A DNA stretch of 64,000 bases from NCBI GenBank assembly GCA_016776505.1, contig JADHTG010000006.1, positions 1 to 64,000 of the forward strand, given 5' to 3'. The notes below the pieces were generated by a model. It ran no database searches. It was not told the origin of the DNA and was given only the letters and a program-made list of their open reading frames with translations. Made by a program: the position numbers and the translations under genes. Below, piece by piece: positions 9,870-17,262 of this stretch (its first letter is position 1; every line of letters begins with the position of its first letter). Source of the stretch: Bacteroidota bacterium (GTDB lineage: Bacteria > Bacteroidota > Bacteroidia > CAILMK01 > JAAYUY01).

Positions 9870-9877
9870 TAACTTTG
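9870..9877 (+). promoter_or_regulatory. Candidate -7 promoter element for the RsmI-like gene
   Basis: TAACTTTG is an exact match to TAnnTTTG, 25 bases before the ATG at 9903. A TTG at 9842 sits 25 bases upstream, slightly longer than the usual spacer. Confidence 0.4.
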
Positions 9878-9902
9878 GGTTTTTTTTCAATAAGCAGCAA
9901 AT

Positions 9903-10613
9903 ATGAAAGGGCTACTATACCTAATTCCAAATCGTTTAGCTTCTGAAAATGCAGATCGATTTATTCCATTTCACAATAAAGAAATAATCAGGTCATTGAA
10001 ACATTTTATTGTGGAGAATTTAAAACCTGCCCGTGCTTTTCTCAAATTAGCTGGTGTAAAAACTCCTTTTGACGACATCACTTTTTACGAACTAAATAAG
10101 CATAGCAGGGATCAAGAAATTTCAGATATGATTTCAGTCCTGCTGGCTGGTAACTCAGTGGGATTGATTTCAGATGCAGGCTATCCTTCCATTGCTGATC
10201 CAGGTGAACAAATCATTTTCAAAGCTCATCAAAATGGAATTCAAGTGATTCCTTTGACCGGACCTTCTTCGATCTTATTTGCTATAGCCAGTTCAGGATT
10301 AAATGCTGAACAATTTACATTTCATGCCTATTTGCCTGTGAATGAGAATGAACTAAAAAGATCATTGAAAAAGCTGGAAAAAGAAATTGTACACAGCGGA
10401 TATACACAAGTATTCATTGAAACACCTTACAGAGCCCAGAAAATATTTGATGTGATCCTGAAACAAATTGATGCATCCCTGTATTTATCCATTTGTGCAG
10501 ATTTGCATTCTAAAAATGAGTTTATTTCAACCAAAAGTATCTCTGAATGGAGAAAAGAGAAAGCGGTGTTAAAAAACAAATTAGTTGTTATTAGCATTGG
10601 AGTAGCAGGATAA
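9903..10613 (+). CDS. SAM-dependent methyltransferase, tetrapyrrole-methylase fold (RsmI paralogue)
   Basis: The 236 residues match the short RsmI-related proteins of Bacteroidota: LYLIPNRLA at the start, VGLISDAGYPSIADPGE (the SAM-loop signature of the RsmI branch, RsmI itself having SDAGTPLISDPG), IPLTGPSSILFAIASSG and FIETPYRAQKIF. RsmI 2'-O-methylates C1402 of 16S rRNA; this shorter paralogue lacks the C-terminal extension of true RsmI (about 280 residues), so its substrate is uncertain. It stands alone between the divergent antiporter and nhaD. Start ATG 9903 follows a run of T and a candidate -7 box. Confidence 0.85.
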   Translation: MKGLLYLIPNRLASENADRFIPFHNKEIIRSLKHFIVENLKPARAFLKLAGVKTPFDDITFYELNKHSRDQEISDMISVLLAGNSVGLISDAGYPSIADPGEQIIFKAHQNGIQVIPLTGPSSILFAIASSGLNAEQFTFHAYLPVNENELKRSLKKLEKEIVHSGYTQVFIETPYRAQKIFDVILKQIDASLYLSICADLHSKNEFISTKSISEWRKEKAVLKNKLVVISIGVAG

Positions 10614-10665
10614 TAGAGATTATCGATATGATATATATCAATGTTATAAAATAAATTTTCAATCA

Positions 10666-10697
10666 TTGTACTTTATTTAAATACTTTTCTACTTTTG
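10666..10697 (+). promoter_or_regulatory. Promoter candidate for nhaD
   Basis: TTG at 10666-10668 and TACTTTTG at 10690-10697 are separated by 21 bases, fitting the Bacteroidota TTG / TAnnTTTG pattern well. The ATG of nhaD is 31 bases downstream of the -7 box. This is the best-spaced promoter in the window. Confidence 0.55.
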
Positions 10698-10728
10698 CGC
10701 TTTATCTAAAAATCAAAAATTAATAACT

Positions 10729-12141
10729 ATGATTTGGTTTTATTTAATGATCATCATCTTCATTTTGGGCTACACTGCAATAGCACTTGAACACCCCTTA
10801 AAAATTGATAAAGCTGCTTCCGCACTTTTAATTGGCGTACTGACATGGGTTGCCTTTATAATTGGTGGTGAGGATATTATTCACACTTTTGAAAGTTTTT
10901 TGGGTGCACCCTATGAAAAATGGCACGCATTCCTGGCCCTGCATGCAGAAGGAGGAACTCATCATGCCATAGAAACATTTATTGGAAAACATGAATTATT
11001 GCATCATCTTGGTGAGATTTCCGAGATTTTATTCTTCCTTCTGGGAGCCATGACCATTGTTGAAATTATTGACCAGCATGAAGGCTTTAAGATTATAACA
11101 GATAAAATTAAAACCCTGAAAAAAGTTAAACTCCTTTGGATCCTCAGTGTATTGACCTTTTTTATGTCAGCTGCCCTGGACAACCTGACTACCACTATTG
11201 TCATGGTGGCCTTATTGAGAAAACTGGTTGGAACGAAAAAGGACAGGTGGTTCTTCGCCAGTATGATAATTCTTGCAGCCAATGCGGGTGGAGCCTGGTC
11301 GCCTATTGGGGACGTGACCACTATCATGCTCTGGGTAAAAGGAAATGTGACAACTATTCCAATTATTGTGGATGTGATCCTTCCAAGTCTGGTCACTATG
11401 ATCGCTCCACTGATCATACTTTCTTTCACTATGAAAGGCGAGATTGAAAGACCAGACCTTTCCGCACATCATGAAGAGGAAGAAGGGCATGTTTCAAAAA
11501 GAACAAGTACATTCATTTTATTTTTAGGAGTTGGTTCATTGCTTTTTGTTCCTGTTTTCAAAACCATTACACATTTGCCTCCTTATATGGGCATGTTATT
11601 GGGACTTGGAAACTTGTGGCTGATCACGGAAATTCTTCATAAAAGAAGGCATAAGGAAACATCCACCAAATTAACTGTTGTCGGAATTTTAACCCGGGTT
11701 GATGTGCCAACCGTATTATTCTTCCTGGGCATATTATTAGCGGTAGCTTCTTTGCAATCTGCCGGACATTTAACCCTCCTGGCTGGTTGGCTGGATGTTG
11801 TGACCAACCAGAATATTTACGTGATCAACCTGGCAATTGGGTTATTATCTGCCATAGTTGACAATGTTCCATTAGTTGCCGGAGCTATGGGTATGTATGA
11901 AATTTCTCCAGCTGGCTCAGTCGGTAATGCCGCATTGTTTATGGTTGATGGCAAGTTCTGGCAGTTCCTGGCCTATTGTGCCGGAACAGGAGGAAGTATT
12001 TTAATCATTGGTTCTGCCGCTGGAGTTGCTGCCATGGGCATGGAAAAAATTGACTTTATCTGGTATATGAAAAAGATTTCATTACTGGCATTAGTCGGTT
12101 ACTTTGCAGGTGCTGCAACGTATTATTTGATGTTCTCCTAG
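10729..12141 (+). CDS. nhaD: NhaD-type Na+/H+ antiporter
   Basis: A 470-residue inner-membrane antiporter of the NhaD / ion transporter superfamily. About 11-13 hydrophobic helices are visible. Family signatures: SAALDNLTTTIVMVALLRKL (147-166), in which the Asp-Asn-Leu-Thr-Thr run is diagnostic, NAGGAWSPIGDVTT (185-198), and a second inverted-repeat counterpart AIVDNVPLVAGAMGMY near residues 378-395. A His- and Glu-rich loop (ALHAEGGTHHAIETFIGKHE, about 70-89) and an acidic His loop (AHHEEEEGH) could sense pH, but this is speculation. NhaD exports Na+ or Li+ in exchange for H+ under alkaline or saline conditions and is common in marine and soda-lake bacteria. A single gene with its own promoter. 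Confidence 0.94.
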   Translation: MIWFYLMIIIFILGYTAIALEHPLKIDKAASALLIGVLTWVAFIIGGEDIIHTFESFLGAPYEKWHAFLALHAEGGTHHAIETFIGKHELLHHLGEISEILFFLLGAMTIVEIIDQHEGFKIITDKIKTLKKVKLLWILSVLTFFMSAALDNLTTTIVMVALLRKLVGTKKDRWFFASMIILAANAGGAWSPIGDVTTIMLWVKGNVTTIPIIVDVILPSLVTMIAPLIILSFTMKGEIERPDLSAHHEEEEGHVSKRTSTFILFLGVGSLLFVPVFKTITHLPPYMGMLLGLGNLWLITEILHKRRHKETSTKLTVVGILTRVDVPTVLFFLGILLAVASLQSAGHLTLLAGWLDVVTNQNIYVINLAIGLLSAIVDNVPLVAGAMGMYEISPAGSVGNAALFMVDGKFWQFLAYCAGTGGSILIIGSAAGVAAMGMEKIDFIWYMKKISLLALVGYFAGAATYYLMFS

Positions 12142-12177
12142 TTAGAAAAAATTCTAATCATTTAGTCCTCTTTCCTA

Positions 12178-12357
12178 CAAGGGACACTGAGATTGGTGTT
12201 TCGGTCCCCTCAGTGTCTCCAGCAAAGGACACTGAGATTGTTGATTAACTTAATTTCGGTCCTCTCAGTGTCTCCTGCAAGGGACGCTGAGATTGGTGAT
12301 TCGGTCCCTTCAGTGTCACCTGCAAGGGACGCTGAGATTGGTGATTAACTTAAATAT
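12178..12357. repeat. Tandem hairpin-forming repeats (three full units and a partial)
   Basis: Units begin with CAAGGGACRCTGAGATTG at 12178, 12223, 12278 and 12323. Each full unit carries an inverted pair, GACACTGAG with CTCAGTGTC (units 1 and 2) or GACGCTGAG with TTCAGTGTC (unit 3), plus an inner GGTCC(C) that can also pair with the leading GGGAC. Unit 2 has a 10-base insertion (ATTAACTTAA-like) in the loop that reappears in the partial unit 4. The array lies in the 364-base gene-free gap between the converging nhaD and C1B peptidase genes. It could act as a terminator or RNA-stability element, or be a REP-like repeat. Confidence 0.8.
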
Positions 12358-12397
12358 CATCATTTACAGGATTCCGTAAATCATGTACTTTGTTTTC

Positions 12398-12425
12398 ATC
12401 ACTTTCCTTTGCAAGAGAAAGTGAT
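12398..12425. repeat. Perfect 9-bp inverted repeat
   Basis: ATCACTTTC (12398-12406) is followed after ten bases by GAAAGTGAT (12417-12425). It is in the same gap as the tandem hairpins, about 80 bases before the end of the C1B peptidase gene. There is no T-run on either side, so it is not a standard terminator. The remainder of the gap to 12505 shows nothing I can name. Confidence 0.5.
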
Positions 12426-12505
12426 AGGACAGGTGGAGGGGGCCATTCTGCCTACTCTTGTCTACTGAAAAATGAGAATTGTGAAACTCTTAATTGATTC
12501 CTTTA

Positions 12506-13906
12506 TTACTCTTCCGGAGCAAACATTGGATCCCATGGAGGAAGTTTGATTGCTTTTTTAGTGAGTATCTTTAATGTTTTGGCTGGAATGTATTTTTTGT
12601 TAACCACCAGTCTGAACATGTATTCGTCAAACCATTCATCGGTCATTAACAAGTGTCCCTGGTAGCCACTTGCAGCTCCCCAGCTGTTTTCCAGCAACCA
12701 TTTGGTGGTGTTTCCATTTTCGTCCACATCCACACCAATAAGTGCCATGCCATGTGAAGAGCCACTTTCGAAGCTCTGTATTCGCTCTTTCTTATCCATT
12801 CCAAATTCTACATCGAATAATGAATTGTAATCATAATTATGGATATCCAGGGTACCGGTTTTACTATCCAGGAATTTACCGACATCACATGAGAAATAAA
12901 GACCTTCATTGTTTTTAATTGACTCTAATGCCATGGATTTGATTTCGCCAGCCGGAAGGTTGATGTATTTCCAGTTATAGCCCTCCACCATATTTCTGTC
13001 AAATTCAATTTCATACAACTTGTCATATTCCCGTGTAGGATCATTCATAAACATGATGTAAGAAGAAAGGTCAATTCCAACTGCTTCATCATAAAAAGAT
13101 TTAGGTGTATAGCTTTTCAAATCACCCACTGTACCGTCCTTGTTCTGATATCTCCAGGCAAATTCTGTTGGGGGTTCTCCCAGGTTTATGACCAGCATTT
13201 TATAAATCTCTTTTAGCATGTCATTTTTTGCCAATCGGATGTCAGACTCACTATTGCCTAAATGATGCATCTCCCTTAAATCCAACGCATTTTCCTTTAG
13301 TTTCTTTTTTAAAAATACTGACATATTGCGTGTATTTTCACTGCTGTGTGTTTCAGGCATAATAGATTTTGGAACAGCACCATATTTTTGAACAATGTCG
13401 GCGAATGTGGTCCATTGGCCTCCATCTCCAATTGGGTTTTTTAAAAGCCACTCCACCGTTCTGTCTTCTAATCCTTTATTCCTGCTTGCAATAATTCCTT
13501 CCAGGAAGAGATTGGATTTTTCGAGTTGATCCCAAAAGAAATTAAAAGTATGTGAAAATTCAAATGAGGTGATATCATATTTTTCAATAACCAGGGGCTT
13601 AATCGTATTCAATCCTGTATAAAGCCAGCACCTGCCTGAAGATTTTTGATCACTTATTCCGGAAGTCTTTACCTTGTATTTGAAATAAAAATCAAGATTC
13701 TTTTTACTTGTTTTATTGATGGCCAGTTTTTTTATGTCGTTATTGGTTACTGCATTTCGTAAGGCTTTAATTTTAATTTCATCGAGTGATTGATGAAAAT
13801 CCCTTAACAGGGTTTCAGAAATTTCCCCTTTTTGCTGTGCATGAGAAACAACTGCTGAGAAAATAGAGATCGTAATTAGTACTAATTTTATTATTCGCAT
13901 CTGCAT
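12506..13906 (-). CDS. Exported C1B (bleomycin-hydrolase-like) cysteine peptidase
   Basis: A papain-clan aminopeptidase of the C1B family. The triad and oxyanion residue are visible: Gln87 and Cys93 in DQKSSGRCWLY, His385 in SSHGMALIG, and Asn407 in LLENSWG. The first 23 residues form a clear signal peptide ending in SHAQQ, so unlike classical cytosolic bleomycin hydrolase/PepC this copy is exported, probably to the periplasm; no T9SS domain or lipobox is present. Length 466 is normal for the family. Likely role: trimming peptides outside the cytoplasm. Start ATG at 13906 gives the signal peptide; a second ATG two codons later is possible. It stands alone between the repeat array and korB. 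Confidence 0.92.
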   Translation of the reverse strand: MQMRIIKLVLITISIFSAVVSHAQQKGEISETLLRDFHQSLDEIKIKALRNAVTNNDIKKLAINKTSKKNLDFYFKYKVKTSGISDQKSSGRCWLYTGLNTIKPLVIEKYDITSFEFSHTFNFFWDQLEKSNLFLEGIIASRNKGLEDRTVEWLLKNPIGDGGQWTTFADIVQKYGAVPKSIMPETHSSENTRNMSVFLKKKLKENALDLREMHHLGNSESDIRLAKNDMLKEIYKMLVINLGEPPTEFAWRYQNKDGTVGDLKSYTPKSFYDEAVGIDLSSYIMFMNDPTREYDKLYEIEFDRNMVEGYNWKYINLPAGEIKSMALESIKNNEGLYFSCDVGKFLDSKTGTLDIHNYDYNSLFDVEFGMDKKERIQSFESGSSHGMALIGVDVDENGNTTKWLLENSWGAASGYQGHLLMTDEWFDEYMFRLVVNKKYIPAKTLKILTKKAIKLPPWDPMFAPEE

Positions 13907-13931
13907 TAATTTAATAAGATTTATTAAGCCT

Positions 13932-13939
13932 CAAAAGTA
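13932..13939 (-). promoter_or_regulatory. Candidate -7 promoter element for the C1B peptidase
   Basis: On the minus strand this reads TACTTTTG, an exact TAnnTTTG match, 25 bases upstream of the ATG at 13906. No TTG with proper spacing was found. Confidence 0.4.
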
Positions 13940-14063
13940 TATAAATGTAAACAGAAATTTATGAAATGGATTATTCAAAAAAAGAAGCTGGCTTTCACAT
14001 GAAAAATGAATGCTTTGTAAAAATTTGACTTATGAATGGCTCTGTAGGATTGTAAAAAATATT

Positions 14064-15101
14064 TTATTCCAATTCGAATATATCCCCACTGAAAAGCAAA
14101 TCATTCATATTCTTGTATTTTGAATTTTTGCGTGCATTTTCAATTTGTCCATCTAATAGCTCATTGTAGGTGACTTGTTCAACTTCCCTGATAATGCCCA
14201 AAGCCAATGGCATTTCAGGAGGATGTAACTGGATCAGCATGAGCTGGATACTGTAATTCGGATCATGCGCATTATGCACCAGAATATCGTCCATAGTGAT
14301 TCCATTTTCACCGATCACCACCTGCTCCAATTGGAGAGTATCCCTGTTCAGGATAATTCCTTTTGAGTTATTCTCTCCAAAGAGCATAGGTTCACCATGT
14401 TGAAGTACGAGTTGATGATCGTTCCTTGTCTCTTTTGCGGTCACAATTTCATGCACATGATTATTGAAAATAACGCAGTTTTGCAATATTTCGACCACTG
14501 AGGTCCCTTTATGATTTGCTGCTGCAATCAAAGTTTCACGAATCAGTTTTGGATTGGTATCAATCAAGCGGGCGAAAAAATTTCCCTGTGCCCCAACCGT
14601 TAGCAATCCGGGTCTGAATGGAGGCTCAATCGTTCCATCCGGTGATGTTTTGGTTTTACTGCCAATCGGGGTTGTAGGCGAAGCCTGTCCTTTGGTTAAT
14701 CCGTAAATTTTATTGTTCAGCAATACGACATTGATATCAATATTTCTTCTAATCAAGTGGATAAAGTGATTACCACCAATGGCCATGCAATCTCCATCGC
14801 CTGTAATTTGCCAGACACTCAGGTTTGGGTTAGCAAGTTTTACTCCACTCGCAATTGCAGCAGCACGCCCATGTATCCCGTGAAAACCATAAGTATCTAC
14901 ATAATAGGGAAACCTGGAGGAGCAACCGATCCCGGACACAAATGCAATGTCTTCTTTTCGTTTACCAATTTCAGGCAGAATTTGATGTACTGAATTTAAA
15001 ACAGTATAATCACCACAACCCGGGCACCATTTTACTTCATTTCCAGGTACAAAATCTTTTTTAGTCAGTACCGGCATATCATTATTATTTATTTCTCCCA
15101 T
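14064..15101 (-). CDS. korB: 2-oxoacid:ferredoxin oxidoreductase, beta subunit
   Basis: The thiamine-diphosphate subunit of a 2-oxoacid (probably 2-oxoglutarate) ferredoxin oxidoreductase. CPGCG (26-30) supplies cluster ligands, GIGCSSRFP (58-66) follows, and GDGDCMAIGGNH (101-112) with LNNKIYGLTKGQ (128-139) forms the TPP/Mg2+ site. 345 residues is a normal length. It converts 2-oxoacid plus CoA into acyl-CoA, CO2 and reduced ferredoxin in the cytoplasm, standing in for the dehydrogenase step of the citric acid cycle. It follows korA by 8 bases, so the two are one operon with alpha first. Substrate preference (2-oxoglutarate versus branched-chain or indole-pyruvate) cannot be settled from sequence alone. 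Confidence 0.93.
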   Translation of the reverse strand: MGEINNNDMPVLTKKDFVPGNEVKWCPGCGDYTVLNSVHQILPEIGKRKEDIAFVSGIGCSSRFPYYVDTYGFHGIHGRAAAIASGVKLANPNLSVWQITGDGDCMAIGGNHFIHLIRRNIDINVVLLNNKIYGLTKGQASPTTPIGSKTKTSPDGTIEPPFRPGLLTVGAQGNFFARLIDTNPKLIRETLIAAANHKGTSVVEILQNCVIFNNHVHEIVTAKETRNDHQLVLQHGEPMLFGENNSKGIILNRDTLQLEQVVIGENGITMDDILVHNAHDPNYSIQLMLIQLHPPEMPLALGIIREVEQVTYNELLDGQIENARKNSKYKNMNDLLFSGDIFELE

Positions 15102-15109
15102 TGGACTGA

Positions 15110-16960
15110 TTATTTTTCTTCAAGTAATTGATTAAATTGATCTTTAAGTTCAGAAACCATAAAGGGTAATCCTTGTATTTTATTGAATTTTGAGCATTTA
15201 AAGCCAGGTACTTTAATTTTCAAATAGTCAGCAAACTGACCTCCGTTTAACTCACAAACAATAATTTTTTTGAATCCTTTAAAAAGGTCAGCTGTATTTG
15301 TTGGAAGTGGTTTGATGTAGTTAAAATGCACCAGGCTGACACTCTTGCCTTCCTCTCTCAGCTGGTTTACTGATGTAAGCAGTGCTCCAAAAGTTCCACC
15401 CCAGCCAACAACCAACAAATCGCCCCTGTCTTTACCATAAATTCGTTGCAAGGGAATGACTTTTTCAATACGCTGTATTTTTTCTTCTCTCAATTCCGTC
15501 ATGATCTGATGATTCAAAGGATCATGTGAGACTGCTCCATGAATATTCGCCTTTTCAAGTCCTCCAATCCGGTGGCACAAACCCTCTGTTCCGGGGATCG
15601 CCCAACTTCTTGCAAGTGTTTCTGCATCCCGTTTATAGGGTTGGTAATCCGGATCATTTGCTTTCGCCATACGCAGATTAATTTCCGGAAGTTCCTCCAT
15701 CTTGAGCAATTTTAATAATTCTGATCCATTGGCAAGATAACCATCCGTTAGTAGAATCACAGGAGTCATGTGCTCCAATGCATATTTTGCTGCATAAAAA
15801 GCATAGAAAAAACAATCTGAAGAGGAAGAAGCCGCCATCACCATGCATGGACTTTCTCCATTTCTACCATAGAGAGCCTGCATTAAATCAGATTGTTCTG
15901 TTTTTGTTGGCAGGCCGGTGGATGGCCCTCCCCGCTGAACATTCACAATAACAAGCGGAAGTTCAGCCATTACTGCTAAGCCTATGCCTTCTCCCTTTAA
16001 TGCTAAACCGGGACCAGATGTGTTTGTGGTTGCCAAATTACCAGCAAAACTGGCTCCAATAGCAGAACATATACCAGCAATTTCGTCTTCTGCCTGAAAG
16101 GTTTTTACTCCAAAATGATGGTGATTGGAAAGTTCCTGTAATATTTCTGATGCAGGGGTAATAGGGTATGAACCTAAAAATAATGGCAATTTTGATTTTT
16201 CTGAAGCAGCCATTAATCCCCAAGCTGTTGCTACATTCCCGGTAATGTTCCTGTATTTTCCTGGTTTGTGTTTTCTAACAGGTAGGATCTTATAGGTGAC
16301 ATCCAGTTCCTGAACATTATATGCATAGTAATAACCTGCTTTTAGCACTTTTTTATTTGCATCAATGAGTACCGGTTTGTTTTTAAATTTTGCTTCGAAG
16401 AATTTTTCAGAAGTAGTGAGCTCTTTACTGAATAACCAATAGAGCATGCCCAGGGCAAACATGTTTTTCGAGCGAATAACCGTCTTATTATCCAGATTCA
16501 TTCCGCTAAGAGCTTGCTGAGTGAGAGTAGTGATAGGAGCTTTTACCACATTGTATCCTACCAGTTCACTGCTTTTAAAAAAATCTTCCTCATAGCCGGC
16601 CTTGAGCAGGTTTTTAGATCCAAAACTATCAGAATCCAGGATAATAGTAGATCCACGTTTGGCCCATTTTAAATTTGTTTTAAGAGCAGCAGGATTCATC
16701 ACAACCAGTACATCTGCTAAATCTCCCGAAGTAAAAACCTCTTTATGACCAATATGGACAGTGAATCCAGAAACTCCGGCTACAGTACCCTGCGGGGCCC
16801 TGATTTCTGACGGATAATCTGGAAAAGTGGCAATATCATTCCCGGTAAATGCAGACGTTTCTGAAAATTGATTACCGGTTAATTGCATTCCATCCCCGGA
16901 ATCTCCTGCAAACTTGATTACCACCTCATCCAGTTCAACTACTCTTGTCTTTTCTGACAT
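15110..16960 (-). CDS. korA: 2-oxoacid:ferredoxin oxidoreductase, fused gamma-alpha subunit
   Basis: Residues 1-190 are the gamma (CoA-side) domain, starting with IKFAGDSGDGMQLTG (15-29); the alpha domain follows with GSYPITPASE (263-272), QAEDEIAG (289-296), TSGPGLALKGE (314-324) and RGGPSTGLPTKTEQSDL (343-359). A gamma-alpha fusion of about 610 residues is the usual form in Bacteroidota and actinobacteria. Partner of KorB, encoded 8 bases downstream. There is no ferredoxin-like delta domain, so electrons must go to a separate ferredoxin. The gene diverges from nifJ across 302 bases, which may allow joint regulation. Confidence 0.94.
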   Translation of the reverse strand: MSEKTRVVELDEVVIKFAGDSGDGMQLTGNQFSETSAFTGNDIATFPDYPSEIRAPQGTVAGVSGFTVHIGHKEVFTSGDLADVLVVMNPAALKTNLKWAKRGSTIILDSDSFGSKNLLKAGYEEDFFKSSELVGYNVVKAPITTLTQQALSGMNLDNKTVIRSKNMFALGMLYWLFSKELTTSEKFFEAKFKNKPVLIDANKKVLKAGYYYAYNVQELDVTYKILPVRKHKPGKYRNITGNVATAWGLMAASEKSKLPLFLGSYPITPASEILQELSNHHHFGVKTFQAEDEIAGICSAIGASFAGNLATTNTSGPGLALKGEGIGLAVMAELPLVIVNVQRGGPSTGLPTKTEQSDLMQALYGRNGESPCMVMAASSSSDCFFYAFYAAKYALEHMTPVILLTDGYLANGSELLKLLKMEELPEINLRMAKANDPDYQPYKRDAETLARSWAIPGTEGLCHRIGGLEKANIHGAVSHDPLNHQIMTELREEKIQRIEKVIPLQRIYGKDRGDLLVVGWGGTFGALLTSVNQLREEGKSVSLVHFNYIKPLPTNTADLFKGFKKIIVCELNGGQFADYLKIKVPGFKCSKFNKIQGLPFMVSELKDQFNQLLEEK

Positions 16961-17262
16961 ATTTCTAAATTTATTTAAGAACCAATCCCATCCTGTTAAA
17001 AGGGATAAATTATCAGGACAAAGTAATAGAATTTTATTTGTTTCACAGGCAAAATAAATTCAGTTTTTTCAATAGAAATTAATCCTAAACAGAAGTGTTT
17101 ATTTAGGCGCTCATTTGACAATAATTGTTTAGAATTATACTAATTATAAGTTCTTCATTTATGCTGTATTGCATTATATTTCTTTAAATAATTAGCTAAC
17201 TTGCGCTCGTTTTAAATAATTTAAAATAATTATATTTTATTGATATAAAAAATTAGATCTAT
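16961..17262. other. Divergent korA / nifJ intergenic region
   Basis: 302 AT-rich bases with no gene. On the minus strand CAAAGTA at 17019-17025 (TACTTTG read leftward, one base short of the -7 consensus) with a CAAAA about 24 bases further out is a weak promoter for korAB. On the plus strand TAACTTGC at 17197-17204 is one mismatch from TAnnTTTG and lies 58 bases before nifJ. I saw no clear operator palindrome. Confidence 0.4.
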
